NCBI RefSeq assembly: GCF_013694245.2
Contig: NZ_CP059322.2
Coordinates: 5,029,001-5,093,000 of the forward strand
DNA length: 64,000 bases
Reading direction: 5' to 3'
From: Micromonospora ferruginea
Lineage (GTDB): Bacteria; Actinomycetota; Actinomycetes; Mycobacteriales; Micromonosporaceae
Shown here: positions 1 to 9,300 of the stretch, in pieces
How the letters are laid out: each line of letters starts with the position of its first letter
Position numbering within the stretch: position 1 is the stretch's first letter
The notes under the pieces: model-generated
Database searches by the model: none
Told to the model about the DNA's origin: nothing
The model's input: the letters and a program-made list of their open reading frames with translations, nothing else
Program-made: the position numbers and the translations under genes

Positions 1-1893
1 GACGAGTCGCTGAAGCAGTACTACGAGGCCCAGTCCTCGGGTCGGTACAGCGTCGAGGGCGAGGTCACCAACTGGGTCAAGGTCAAGTACAACGAGGCCC
101 GGTACGGGCGCTCCGACGACCCGAAGGCCGACGACGACCCGACCGGCGACCCGGCGGTCTGCGACAGCAATGTCTGCAGCAACACCTGGGACCTGGTCCG
201 GGACGCCGCGAACCAGTGGGTCGCCGACCAGAAGAAGCAGGGCCGGACGGACGCGCAGATCGCCGCGGACGTCAAGTCGATGGACGAGTACGACCGTTAC
301 GACTACGACGGCGACGGCAACTTCAACGAGCCCGACGGCTACATCGACCACTTCCAGATCGTCCACGCCGGCGGCGACCAGGCCGACGGTGACCCGATCC
401 AGGGTGAGGACGCCATCTGGAGCCACCGCTGGTACGCGTACGCCAGCGACCAGGGCAACACCGGTCCGGCCGACTTCCCGGCCGGTGGCACGCAGATCGG
501 CAACACCGGCGTCTGGATCGGCGACTACACGATCCAGCCGGAGAACGGTGGCCGGAGCGTCTTCTACCACGAGTACGGTCACGACCTCGGTCTGCCGGAC
601 GACTACAACGTGGGCACCAGCGCCGACAACAACAACGAGCACTGGACCCTGATGGCCCAGAGCCGGCTCGGCGCCAAGAACGACGCCGGCATCGGTGACC
701 GCGGTGGTGACCTGGGCGCGTGGAACAAGCTCCAGCTCGGCTGGCTCGACTACGAGACGGTCGTCGCCGGTCAGAAGCGCACCCTGAACCTGGGGCCGCA
801 GGAGTACAACTCGTCCAAGGCGCAGGCTGCCGTCGTGGTGCTGCCGCAGCGGGAGTACACGTTCCAGAACGGCAAGCCGTTCGAGGGTACGAAGCAGTAC
901 TTCTCCGGTAACGCGGACGACCTGAACAGCTCGATGACCCGGACCCTGGACTTCACCGGGAAGTCGACGGCCGCTCTCACCATGAAGGGCCGGTACAACA
1001 TCGAGACCGGCTTCGACTACATGTTCTTCGAGGCGTCGCTCGACGGCGGTAGCAGCTGGGTGAGCCTGCCCGGCACCGTCGACGGTCGGCCGCTGAAGGA
1101 GATCTCCCCCGGCCGCTTCGCCCTCGACGGCAGCAGCAGGGGCAACTGGGTCGACGTCAACATCCCGATGGACGCGGCGGCCGGCAAGGTCGTGCAGTTC
1201 CGGCTGCGCTACCAGACGGACGGCGGTGTGTCCTCCGGCGGCTTCTACGGTGACGCCATCACCGTGACCGCCGACGGTCAGACCGTTCTCGCCGACGGCG
1301 CCGAGGCCGGCACCAACGGCTGGACCCTGGCGGGTGGCTTCGGCATCGTCGAGGAGACCTACACCCGCAAGTTCGACAACTACTACATCGCGGGCAACCG
1401 GTCCTACGTCTCGTACGACAAGTACCTGAAGACCGGCCCGTACTTCTTCGGCTACGCGAACACCCGCCCGGACTACGTGGACCACTACGCGTACCAGGAG
1501 GGTCTGCTGATCTCGTACTGGAACCTGCGTTGGGCGGACAACAACACCGCTCCGGCGTCGGCGACCAACCCGGGTGGTCACCCGGGTGAGGGTCGGAACC
1601 TGTACATCGACTCGCGTCCGCGGCCGCTCTACAACCTGACCGGGCAGCCCTGGCGGGCCCGCGTCCAGGTCTACGACGCGCCGTTCAGCCTGAAGAAGGC
1701 CGACTCGTTCACCCTGCACATCAACAGCCAGCCGCAGTACATCCGCGGTCAGGCCGCTGCTCCGGTGTTCGACGACAGCAAGCAGTACTGGTTCGCCGAG
1801 CTGCCGAACCACGGTGTCAAGGTCCCGAACAACGGGGTCAAGATCCGCGTGGTCGAGCAGAACGGCACCTCGATGAAGATCCGCATCTCCTGA
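1..1893 (+). CDS. Immune inhibitor A-type M6 metallopeptidase (5' truncated)
   Basis: The reading frame is open from base 1, so the N-terminus (signal and propeptide) lies outside the window. Zinc-site motif HEYGH is encoded at 568-582 and followed by DLGLPDDY, the HExxH signature of M6 / immune inhibitor A peptidases, which are secreted zinc endopeptidases. An Asp-rich segment (YDYDGDGNFNEPDGYID, about 295-350) looks like a calcium-binding loop. Downstream of the catalytic part is a beta-rich region with the FFEASLDGGSSWVSLPG pattern typical of the C-terminal beta-sandwich domain of InhA proteins. The stop is followed at once by a strong hairpin. The family assignment is firm; the substrate is unknown. 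Confidence 0.9.
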   Translation, partial: DESLKQYYEAQSSGRYSVEGEVTNWVKVKYNEARYGRSDDPKADDDPTGDPAVCDSNVCSNTWDLVRDAANQWVADQKKQGRTDAQIAADVKSMDEYDRYDYDGDGNFNEPDGYIDHFQIVHAGGDQADGDPIQGEDAIWSHRWYAYASDQGNTGPADFPAGGTQIGNTGVWIGDYTIQPENGGRSVFYHEYGHDLGLPDDYNVGTSADNNNEHWTLMAQSRLGAKNDAGIGDRGGDLGAWNKLQLGWLDYETVVAGQKRTLNLGPQEYNSSKAQAAVVVLPQREYTFQNGKPFEGTKQYFSGNADDLNSSMTRTLDFTGKSTAALTMKGRYNIETGFDYMFFEASLDGGSSWVSLPGTVDGRPLKEISPGRFALDGSSRGNWVDVNIPMDAAAGKVVQFRLRYQTDGGVSSGGFYGDAITVTADGQTVLADGAEAGTNGWTLAGGFGIVEETYTRKFDNYYIAGNRSYVSYDKYLKTGPYFFGYANTRPDYVDHYAYQEGLLISYWNLRWADNNTAPASATNPGGHPGEGRNLYIDSRPRPLYNLTGQPWRARVQVYDAPFSLKKADSFTLHINSQPQYIRGQAAAPVFDDSKQYWFAELPNHGVKVPNNGVKIRVVEQNGTSMKIRIS

Positions 1894-1914
1894 TCCACGG
1901 ATCGTCGCACCACA

Positions 1915-1949
1915 GCGAGGCCCGGGCGGTTCCACCGCCCGGGCCTCGC
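1915..1949 (+). terminator. Terminator hairpin after M6 peptidase gene
   Basis: A perfect 15-bp inverted repeat (1915-1929 pairing with 1935-1949) with loop TTCCA starts 22 bases after the stop codon. There is no clear U-tract, as is common in high-GC actinobacteria. Confidence 0.75.
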
Positions 1950-1994
1950 CCCGTTCCGGGGGAACCAGCGGGCGCCGCCCCGCGTCGGACCCTC

Positions 1995-2486
1995 GTGACC
2001 CCTCGCACCGCCCTACGGACCGCCCTGGCGACGACTCTCGTCGCCGCGCTCGCGGGCTGCGCCTCAACCGGAGACCCGATGCCCCGAGACGAGCAGGTGT
2101 CCCCCGCCGCGTCCACGCCCGCGCCGTCGGGCCCGGCCGCGTCCACGCCCGCATCGCCCGGGCCGGCGGCCTCCGGCTCACCGGCCGCACCGGCCGGTCG
2201 CCCCACCCCGCTCTCCGCCACCCGGCCGCCGATCCCGCGCCGGCCTGCCGGGCCGCCGAAGAAGCCCACCGACGCCCGTCCGGCCGGCGTGGTGGCCGGC
2301 TGGATCACCCGGGGTGGCACCGGTCCCTGCTACGGCCTGGTGGACGAGAACGGCCGGGAGTACGCGCTGCACGGCCCGGACGCCGGCGAGCTGCGCGAAG
2401 GCGCGTTCGTCTCGCTGCGCCTGGCCCCCGGTGACTCCGCCGTCGACTGCGGCCCCGGCGTGCCGATGCGGATCGTGACCGACTGA
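1995..2486 (+). CDS. Small secreted lipoprotein with Pro/Ala/Ser linker
   Basis: A GTG start gives a 163-aa product with a classic lipoprotein leader: basic n-region, hydrophobic stretch and lipobox LAGC near residues 19-22, so the mature protein should be lipid-anchored outside the membrane. Residues about 35-90 are a low-complexity linker with repeated AASTPA / GPAAS units. The last 60 or so residues (from GWITRGGTG to the end) form a small compact domain rich in Gly and hydrophobic residues with two Cys, perhaps an OB-like beta-barrel. I do not recognise a named family. It is probably monocistronic, with hairpins on both sides. Confidence 0.7.
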   Translation: MTPRTALRTALATTLVAALAGCASTGDPMPRDEQVSPAASTPAPSGPAASTPASPGPAASGSPAAPAGRPTPLSATRPPIPRRPAGPPKKPTDARPAGVVAGWITRGGTGPCYGLVDENGREYALHGPDAGELREGAFVSLRLAPGDSAVDCGPGVPMRIVTD

Positions 2487-2500
2487 CTCCCGACAGCACA

Positions 2501-2532
2501 CGTCCGTCCTCCGGTCAAGGGAGGTACGGACG
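2501..2532 (+). terminator. Hairpin after lipoprotein gene
   Basis: The CGTCCGT-CCTCC arm (2501-2512) pairs with GGAGGT-ACGGACG (2520-2532) with one bulged base and a 7-base loop, 14 bases after the stop codon. It is a likely terminator. Confidence 0.55.
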
Positions 2533-2637
2533 ATTGACCCGACCTGCGGAAGCAACGACGATCGTCACTGCGTGGCTGCCGGTCGGGTCGGGCGACCGCC
2601 ATGGCTCCCGGGCAGCCGCGTGGCAACGGGGGGCACC

Positions 2638-3492
2638 ATGTCTGGAGAGCTGCTGTCCGACGACGTCCATCGAGAGACTTTCCGTCCCACCGCGAGAGCG
2701 GTCAGCGACCGGCACGCGTCCGTTCTCGACGAGCTGCGCCGTTCGATCTCCACCAGCCAACACGATCTGCACCGGGCGCAGAGCCACCTCGCCGAGGCGA
2801 GCAGCGAGTTGCAGTGGTGGATCAGTCGGCTCGGCGAGGGGGCACAGCCCAGTGAGCCGGGCATCGACGTGGTGGCGGACGACCCGGAGTTCCGTCGGCT
2901 CTCGGGCCGGCTCTGCGAGCGGGAGGCGGCAGGTTGCCGGCTCCTGCACGGCGAGCCGTCCGGCGGCGCCGCGCCGGAGCATCCGATGCCCGCGCCGGGC
3001 GACGCCGGGCACCGGGGCGTCGCGGCGCGTACGCGGCTGGAGGCGGCGGACTACCGGGACGCGGTGACCCGGGCGGGCCGCTCCGGTCACCGCTTCCGGG
3101 TGCTGCCCCTCCTGGTCACCACGATGCAGCTCGCCGACGGGGTCGCGCTGCTCTCGCTGCGGCAGCCGGCGGGTCCGGTCGGTCTGCTGCTCCGCCGCGC
3201 CGAGCTGGTGGAGTTGGCGCGCCAGCACTTCGACGGGGCCTGGGTCCGGGCGCTCCCGGTCGACCCCGGTCGGACGGCGCTGGACGCCCCGCCGGACGCC
3301 GACCAGCCGTCCGAGGTGCAGCTTGAGATCCTCCGGCTGGCCGCGGTGGGCGCCAAGGACGAGTCGATCGCCCGCAGCCTGGGCCGCAGCACCCGGTGGG
3401 TGCGGCGGCACTTCGAGATGCTCGAGGAGCAGCTCGGCGCGGTCAACCGGATGACCCTCGGCATCGCGGCGGTCCGCCGCGGCTGGATCTGA
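2638..3492 (+). CDS. LuxR-type helix-turn-helix transcriptional regulator
   Basis: Translation from the ATG at 2638, just after a G-rich Shine-Dalgarno (GGGGGG), gives 284 aa; the frame is open further upstream but that part has no domain. Residues about 15-70 are predicted helical, perhaps coiled coil. A middle region (about 125-200) resembles the ligand/sensor part of actinomycete one-component HTH proteins. The C-terminal 65 residues (EVQLEILRLAAVGAKDESIA, then RSLGRSTRWVRRHFEMLEEQ) match a LuxR/GerE-type HTH with its typical 'LGRSTRWVRRH' recognition helix. There is no receiver-domain phosphorylation site. Targets are unknown; the haloperoxidase gene 130 bp downstream is a candidate. Confidence 0.8.
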   Translation: MSGELLSDDVHRETFRPTARAVSDRHASVLDELRRSISTSQHDLHRAQSHLAEASSELQWWISRLGEGAQPSEPGIDVVADDPEFRRLSGRLCEREAAGCRLLHGEPSGGAAPEHPMPAPGDAGHRGVAARTRLEAADYRDAVTRAGRSGHRFRVLPLLVTTMQLADGVALLSLRQPAGPVGLLLRRAELVELARQHFDGAWVRALPVDPGRTALDAPPDADQPSEVQLEILRLAAVGAKDESIARSLGRSTRWVRRHFEMLEEQLGAVNRMTLGIAAVRRGWI

Positions 3493-3624
3493 TCTTGCAA
3501 CTTGCGGACCGCGGGCCACTCCGCCCTGCCGCGCCGCGCGAGCCGACGACATGATCGGTGCATGTCGATGGAACTTCCACCGGCACACCCTCTACAGAGG
3601 GACCCGGAACGGGGAAGGATCACC

Positions 3625-4959
3625 TTGCGAAGGACACCCCTGCGGCGACTTGCCGCAATCGCGCTCACCGCCGTCACCGCGATCGGTGGGCTGGTCGCCG
3701 TGCAGTCCCCGGCCGCTGCCGTGTCACCCGGCTTCGACCACACGATCTACTGGAACGACGTCCTGCTCAAGACCTACCGGGCCGTGGGCGGCCCGCCGAC
3801 CGTCCTGGCCCGGGCCGGGGCGATGATGCACCTCGCGATGTGGGACGCCACCGCCTCGCTGTCCGGCACCCAGAGCGCCTACCTGGGCAAGGTGAGCCGG
3901 CTCCCGAACTGGAGCTACGACCTCGACATGAACGTCGACGCGGCCGCCGTCAAGGTGCTGCGGGCGGTCTTCCCGACCCGCGACTTCACCGCCGACTACC
4001 AGGGCGCCCGCGTCTTCCCGCCGATCGGCGAGCCGGGCCCCGAGGGATGGAGCACGAGCGTCGGCGACGGCACCGCACAGAACATGATCAACGCCCGGGC
4101 GAACGACGGCTCCGGGAACAACACCGCGTACACCCCGACCATCGCCGCCGGGCAGTGGCGGCCCACCGAGGCCGGCACGGTCGCGGCCAGCCCGAACTGG
4201 GGCCGGGTCACGCCGTTCGCGCTGACCTCCTCCTCGCAGTTCCGCCCCTCGCTCCCCGGCGGCTTCACCACCATCACCTCGATGCTGACCAGTTCCACGT
4301 ACGCGACCCAGGTCAACGAGGTGCGGAACTACGGCGGGTCCACCAGCACGCTCCGCACCGCCGACCAGACCCAGGCGGCCTTCTTCTGGGCCAACGACCT
4401 CAACGGCACCTACAAGCCCCCGGGCCAGCTCTTCGAGCACACCCAGATCATCGCCAAGGCCAAGGGCACCGCCGCGACGAGCCGACTCTTCGCCCTGGTC
4501 GCCATGGCCATGGCGGACGCCTCGATCGCGGCCTGGGACGCCAAGTACGAGACCACCATCGACCTGTGGCGCCCGGACACCGCGATCGAGGAGCCGCAGA
4601 GCGACGGCAACGCCGCCACCACGCCCAACAAGGCGTGGGAGCCGCTCTCCACGGCCGCCGACGGCACCCACTTCTCGCCCAACTTCCCGGCGTACATCTC
4701 CGGTCACGCCACCTTCGCCGGGGCCTGGGCAGGCGTCATGAAGCGGTTCTACGGCACCGACGCGGTCACCTTCACCGCCACCACCGAGGACCCCAAGGCG
4801 TCCGGGGTGCAGCGCACCTTCACCTCCTTCTCCGCCGCCGCCAACGAGAACGCCCTCAGCCGGCTCTGGCTGGGCGTGCACTACCGGTGGGACGCCGACG
4901 CCGGCCTGGCGACCGGCGACGCGGTGGCCAACCGGGTGTTCAGCAACTACCTCCGCTGA
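3625..4959 (+). CDS. Secreted vanadium-dependent haloperoxidase / PAP2-family protein
   Basis: I place the start at TTG 3625 because GGGGAAGGA lies 5 bases upstream and the product then begins with a clean signal peptide (RRTPLRR, hydrophobic core, AAA cleavage site). In-frame ATGs at 3562 and 3568 would add about 20 residues. The 444-aa protein carries the vanadate/phosphate site of the haloperoxidase-acid phosphatase superfamily: K307 and R316 (KYETTIDLWRP), the SGH triad ending at H361, and R413/H419 in SRLWLGVHYRWD. The family oxidises halides with peroxide or acts as a phosphatase; the true substrate cannot be told from sequence. The K-to-R spacing is two residues longer than the K-x6-RP pattern I know. 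Confidence 0.85.
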   Translation: MRRTPLRRLAAIALTAVTAIGGLVAVQSPAAAVSPGFDHTIYWNDVLLKTYRAVGGPPTVLARAGAMMHLAMWDATASLSGTQSAYLGKVSRLPNWSYDLDMNVDAAAVKVLRAVFPTRDFTADYQGARVFPPIGEPGPEGWSTSVGDGTAQNMINARANDGSGNNTAYTPTIAAGQWRPTEAGTVAASPNWGRVTPFALTSSSQFRPSLPGGFTTITSMLTSSTYATQVNEVRNYGGSTSTLRTADQTQAAFFWANDLNGTYKPPGQLFEHTQIIAKAKGTAATSRLFALVAMAMADASIAAWDAKYETTIDLWRPDTAIEEPQSDGNAATTPNKAWEPLSTAADGTHFSPNFPAYISGHATFAGAWAGVMKRFYGTDAVTFTATTEDPKASGVQRTFTSFSAAANENALSRLWLGVHYRWDADAGLATGDAVANRVFSNYLR

Positions 4960-4968
4960 CCGTCACGA

Positions 4969-5001
4969 CGCGGGGCCGGCGACGCCGTCGCCGGCCCCGC
5001 G
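4969..5001 (+). terminator. Terminator hairpin after haloperoxidase gene
   Basis: A 14-bp perfect stem (4969-4982 with 4988-5001) and a 5-base loop begin 9 bases after the stop codon. Confidence 0.7.
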
Positions 5002-5096
5002 CTCGCGTCCCGAGCAGCCCGGCGCATCCCGGAGAAATCCCTGATCCTGAGCACCTGCGGGGCCGGCGGAGAACCGCCGGCCCTAGGCTGAGCCCC

Positions 5097-6029
5097 ATGA
5101 CCGACCAGCGCGGCGGGGCCGCCGACGAGTCCTGCGTGATGCCCGAAGGGCCGTGGACGCACCGGTTCGTCGGCGCCAACGGCAGCCGGTTCCACGTCGT
5201 CGAGGCGGGCACCGGCCCGATGGTGCTCCTCCTGCACGGCTTCCCGGAATACTGGTACGCCTGGCACGAGATGCTCCCCGCGCTCGCCGACGCCGGCTTC
5301 CGCGCGGTCGCCGTCGACCTGCGCGGTTACGGCGCGAGCGACAAGCCACCCCGGGGGTACGACGGCTACACGCTCGCCGCCGACGTGGCCGGCCTGATCC
5401 GGGCGCTCGGTGAACGCTCGGCCACGGTGGTCGGCACCGGCGCCGGTGGCCTCATCGGCTGGACCGCCGCTTCGTTCCACCCCACGCTGGTCCGCCGGCT
5501 CGTGGTGCTCGGCGCGCCGCACCCGCTCCGGCTGCGTACCGCGATCGTCGCCGACCCGCGCGGCCAGTTCGCCTCGGCCACCGCGACGTTGAAGTTCCAG
5601 CTCCCCCGCTACGAGCACATGCTGACCCGGGACGGCGCCGCCGAGGTGGAGGAGATGCTGCGCCGGTGGGGCGGGCCGCGCTGGGTCGACGGGCCGGACT
5701 TCGCCGACTACGCCCGGTGCTGCCGGGTGGCGATGCAGATCCCGCAGGCCGCGTTCTGCGCGCTGGAGGGCTACCGCTGGGCGTTCCGGTCGGTGCTGCG
5801 GCTGCACGGCTACCGGTTCGTGAAGCTGATGCAGAAGCCGCTGGTCACGCCGACGCTGCAACTGCACGGCGCGCTGGATGAGGCGTCGCTCCCCCGCACC
5901 GCCCAGGGCTCCGGCCGCTACGTCAGCGCGCCGTACGAGTGGCGGCTGCTCGACGGGGTCGGCCACTTCCCGCACGTGGAGGCACGCGACCTGGTGCTCG
6001 GCGAGATCCTGCGGTGGGCGAAGTCCTGA
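5097..6029 (+). CDS. Epoxide-hydrolase-like alpha/beta hydrolase lacking the usual nucleophile
   Basis: 310 aa from the ATG at 5097. It shows the alpha/beta-hydrolase hallmarks of the epoxide hydrolase/haloalkane dehalogenase group: the oxyanion-hole motif HGFPEYWYAW (residues 47-56), DLRGYGASDKP, a putative acid in LHGALD, and the catalytic-His motif DGVGHFPH near the C-terminus. At the nucleophile elbow, however, it reads VVGTGAGG (residues 111-118), where active enzymes have G-x-D/S-x-G; position 115 is Gly. The fold is clear, but classical hydrolysis through an Asp or Ser nucleophile is doubtful. The gene is convergent with the next one, with one base between the stop codons. Confidence 0.8.
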   Translation: MTDQRGGAADESCVMPEGPWTHRFVGANGSRFHVVEAGTGPMVLLLHGFPEYWYAWHEMLPALADAGFRAVAVDLRGYGASDKPPRGYDGYTLAADVAGLIRALGERSATVVGTGAGGLIGWTAASFHPTLVRRLVVLGAPHPLRLRTAIVADPRGQFASATATLKFQLPRYEHMLTRDGAAEVEEMLRRWGGPRWVDGPDFADYARCCRVAMQIPQAAFCALEGYRWAFRSVLRLHGYRFVKLMQKPLVTPTLQLHGALDEASLPRTAQGSGRYVSAPYEWRLLDGVGHFPHVEARDLVLGEILRWAKS

Positions 6030-6030
6030 C

Positions 6031-6396
6031 TCAGACCCGCTGCTCGCCCAACCCGGCCACCTCGGTGGCGGGCGCCCAACCCTGGTAGACGCCGAAGTCG
6101 AACGCCTCCAGCCCCATCGCCTCCGCCACCGGCCAGCGCCCGCCGGTGTACTCCACCCGCAACCAGCCCTCGTGCTCGGCCAGCACGATGAACGGCTGCC
6201 CCTGCCAGGTGCAGGTGGTCCGCACGTACGCCAGGTCGTCCACCTCGACCGCCGGCACCACCCGGACGTACCGGCCGGGGCGTACCTCGGTGAAGCCCTC
6301 GTCCGGTTCCGGCTGGTAGAGGCGGACGTCGTCGCCGTCCGGGCTGGCCTGGTACTCCCGGCCGTGCCAGCGGGCCACGTAGCCGTCGCGGGTCAC
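6031..6396 (-). CDS. Conserved hypothetical protein translationally coupled to SseB protein
   Basis: 121 aa from a GTG at 6396 that overlaps the stop of the large upstream gene by 4 bases, so the two are likely translated together. The protein is soluble, acidic and beta-rich, with several aromatic residues (YVARWHGREYQASPDGDD, TCTWQGQPFIVLAEHEGWL). It has no signal peptide or membrane segment. I do not recognise the family. Coupling suggests a partner of the SseB-domain protein. Confidence 0.65.
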   Translation of the reverse strand: MTRDGYVARWHGREYQASPDGDDVRLYQPEPDEGFTEVRPGRYVRVVPAVEVDDLAYVRTTCTWQGQPFIVLAEHEGWLRVEYTGGRWPVAEAMGLEAFDFGVYQGWAPATEVAGLGEQRV

Positions 6397-9300
6397 GCCT
6401 CGTCCGCCTTCCGCCAGAGCAGCGCGTCGGTGTCCAGGACCGCGACCAGCCGGGCGTCGCCGTCCGCCCCGACCCGCCACAGCTCGGCGCCGTGCGGCAG
6501 CCGCGCACTGTCCACCTTGAACTCGGCGACCACGTCGCTGCTCTCCCCCGGCGCGAAGCCGTTGCCGCGGAACGGGGGCCGCTCGATCACCCAACCCTCC
6601 ATCGCGCGCATCGCGGCCTCGTTCTGCCCGCCGTACGGGATCCGGTAGAGGCTCGGCCGGTAGGCCGGCCAGCGCAGCAGGTAGAACTCCTCGTCGTCGG
6701 GGGAGAACGGGGAACCGGGATGGCCGAGGCCGAGGGCGTCGAACAACTCCGCCGGGGTACGCAGGTGGGCCAGCTCGCCGGCCCGGTGCACGAACCCGGA
6801 GACCCGGTCGTAGCCCCGCTCCAGGTAGTAGGCGAGCTGACTCGCCGCGATCGCCTTCTGCATCGTCACCGGCCGGCTCGGCGGCGTCGCCGGGGCGTCC
6901 GTCCGGGGCTGGGCCTTCGGGGCCGGCGTGGAGGCGGCCGGCTCCGGCTCGGTCTCCGGGTCGTCGCCGAGCCCCACCTCGGCGGCCCAGTTGGCCAGCG
7001 CGAGAACCTGCTCCCCCGGGTACGCCGCACCGACCGGGCTGCCCGGGTTCACCAGGAACGACCAGTTCTCGTCCGGCCACCGGCGGATGAGCTGGACGAA
7101 CTTGACCCGCATCGTGTCGACCGGGCCGTCGGCATGCTCGGCGAGCCGCTCCGGCGACGTGTAGACCACCACGTACCGCACCCCGTCGACCGTCTCGGTG
7201 CGCCAGGAGAAACCCTTGTCACCGGGGCGGCTGCCCGGCGCCGAGTCGAACGCGACCGGCAGCAGCACCCGGGCCAGCAGCAGGGTGGTGAGGAAGCCGT
7301 CCGCGTTCCCGCTGCCGAGAGCGGCCAGCAACTCCTCCTCGACCTCGTTGGCCGGCTCGAAGTCCGGATCGTCCGCCGGGGTCGCGGTGCCTCCGGTGGC
7401 CGGCTCGGCCCCGGTCCGCTCGACGTCGCCGGGCCGGTACGCCGTCTCCCCGGCCTGGTCCGACCCCGCCGGCTCGCCCGACCCCGCAGGCTCTCCCGAC
7501 CACGCCGAGTCGAACAGCGCCGTGGTGGGCTCCTCGGGCGGCACCGGCGTGAACAGCGCGGTCGTCGGCTCCTCCGGCGCGTACCGCGACGTGGTCGGCT
7601 CGGCCGAGGCCGCCGGGGCGAACGCCGTCGTCGGCTCCACCGACGACGTCGGGCCGAACAGCGCCGTGGTCGACTCCTCCGACGCCGCCGGCGCCGACGC
7701 GAACGACACGGTGGCCGACTCCTCCGGCGACACCGGCGCGAACAACGACGTGGCCGGCTCGACCGAAGCCGCCGGGGCAAACGCCGTCGTCGACTCCTCC
7801 GACGACGCCGGGGTGAACAGCGACGTGGTCGGCTCGACCGAAGCCGCCGGGGCAAACGCCGTCGTCGGTCCCACGGACGCAGCCGGGTCGAACAGGGACC
7901 CACCCCGCTCCGACGCCGACGACGTCGACGCGAACAGCGCCGTGGTCGACTCCTCCGACGCAGCCGGTGCCGACGTGAACGACACGGTGGCCGGCTCCTC
8001 CGGCGACACCGGCGCGAACAACGACGTGGTCGGCTCCGGCGCGGACGCGAACGACGACGGGGGCGGCTCCACGGACGCGGCCGGGTCGAACAGCGACCCA
8101 CCGCGCTCCGACGCCGACGACGTTGGCGCGGACAGCGCCGTGGTCGACTCCGCCGGCGCCGGCGCGAAGAACGACGAGGTCGGCTCCTCCGACGAGACCG
8201 GCGCGAACAGCGATGTGGTCGGCTCGGCGGGGGATGCCGCCTCCTCCGGAGAACGCGGCGCGAACAGTGACGTCGTCGGCTCGCCGGAGGACGCGGCCGA
8301 CCGGGCGAGTGGCACGGTCAGGTCGTCGGGCCCGGCCATCGGCGGGAGCGGGGCCGTCGCCTCCTCGTCCGGCACGGTCGGGTCGGCCGGCGGGTCCGCG
8401 AGCGTCGGGGCGGCGTACTCGTCCGCGGCCGGTGGCGACCAGGCCGGCACCGGCTCGGTCAGGTCGCGGGCCTCGACGACGATGCCCTCGATGACGATCG
8501 GCGTGAAGTCACGACGCGGCGCGGGCGGGGCGGACACCGGCTCGGCCATCGACGGCGGCAGTTCCTCCGCCTCCACCGGCGCGTCCGGGACGGGCCAGCC
8601 GGGGGTGTCCCGGTCCGGGGCGGCCGGCGCCGTCTCGTCCGACGTGGGCACGGCCGGGCCGGCGTGCCGGCGGGGCAGCGTGCGGGTGACGTCCTCGGGT
8701 GGGCGGGCCGGCTGGAACGGTGTGGCCGCCTCGACCGGCCGGGGCGGCGGCGGCTCGTCCGCGCCCACCTGGAACGCCCGGGTCGGGTCCTCGCGTACCG
8801 GCTCGTTGAGCGGCCGGCGCCGTGGGAACGGCTGGCCGCCGGCGAACCGGGACGGCGGGGTCGCCCGGTCGCCGGAGCGCCGGGGCGCGTCCAGCGGCGA
8901 GGACCGTCGGCTGGACCGTCCGGAGGTCGGCTCGAAGAAGGACCGGGCCGGTGGTGGCGCCGGCGGCACCGGCGCCTCCTCGGCCGGTGCGGTGCGGCCG
9001 GCCGCGAACGGGTCCGGCTCGTCCGGCCGGCGACGCAGGTCGGTGAGCCAGCCGTCGAGCGCGTCCGGGGCGGCGCCGTCGCCGGGCGCGACCCGGCCGC
9101 GGTCACCGGTGGCCGGCTCGCGGCGGCGGGACGAGGCGGCCGGGACACGGCGCCCCAGGACCGGAACGGTCCGCATCGGCACGGTGGCCGGCTCCTCGGG
9201 CTCCGCCACCCGGCCGATCGGCTCGGGCGGGACCGGAGGCGCGGAGGCGGCGGGAGCCGGGACGAGCGGATCCTCGCGGGCGGATCCGGTGACGCCGTTG

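Noticed and set aside
3558..5096. Long plus-strand frame preceding the alpha/beta hydrolase
   Set aside because: It is Arg/Gly/Pro-rich shadow sequence of the haloperoxidase gene in another frame; hydrolase similarity begins only at the ATG at 5097.
7480..8330. CRISPR-like array
   Set aside because: The repeats are coding, in frame, of variable length and without unique spacers or cas genes.
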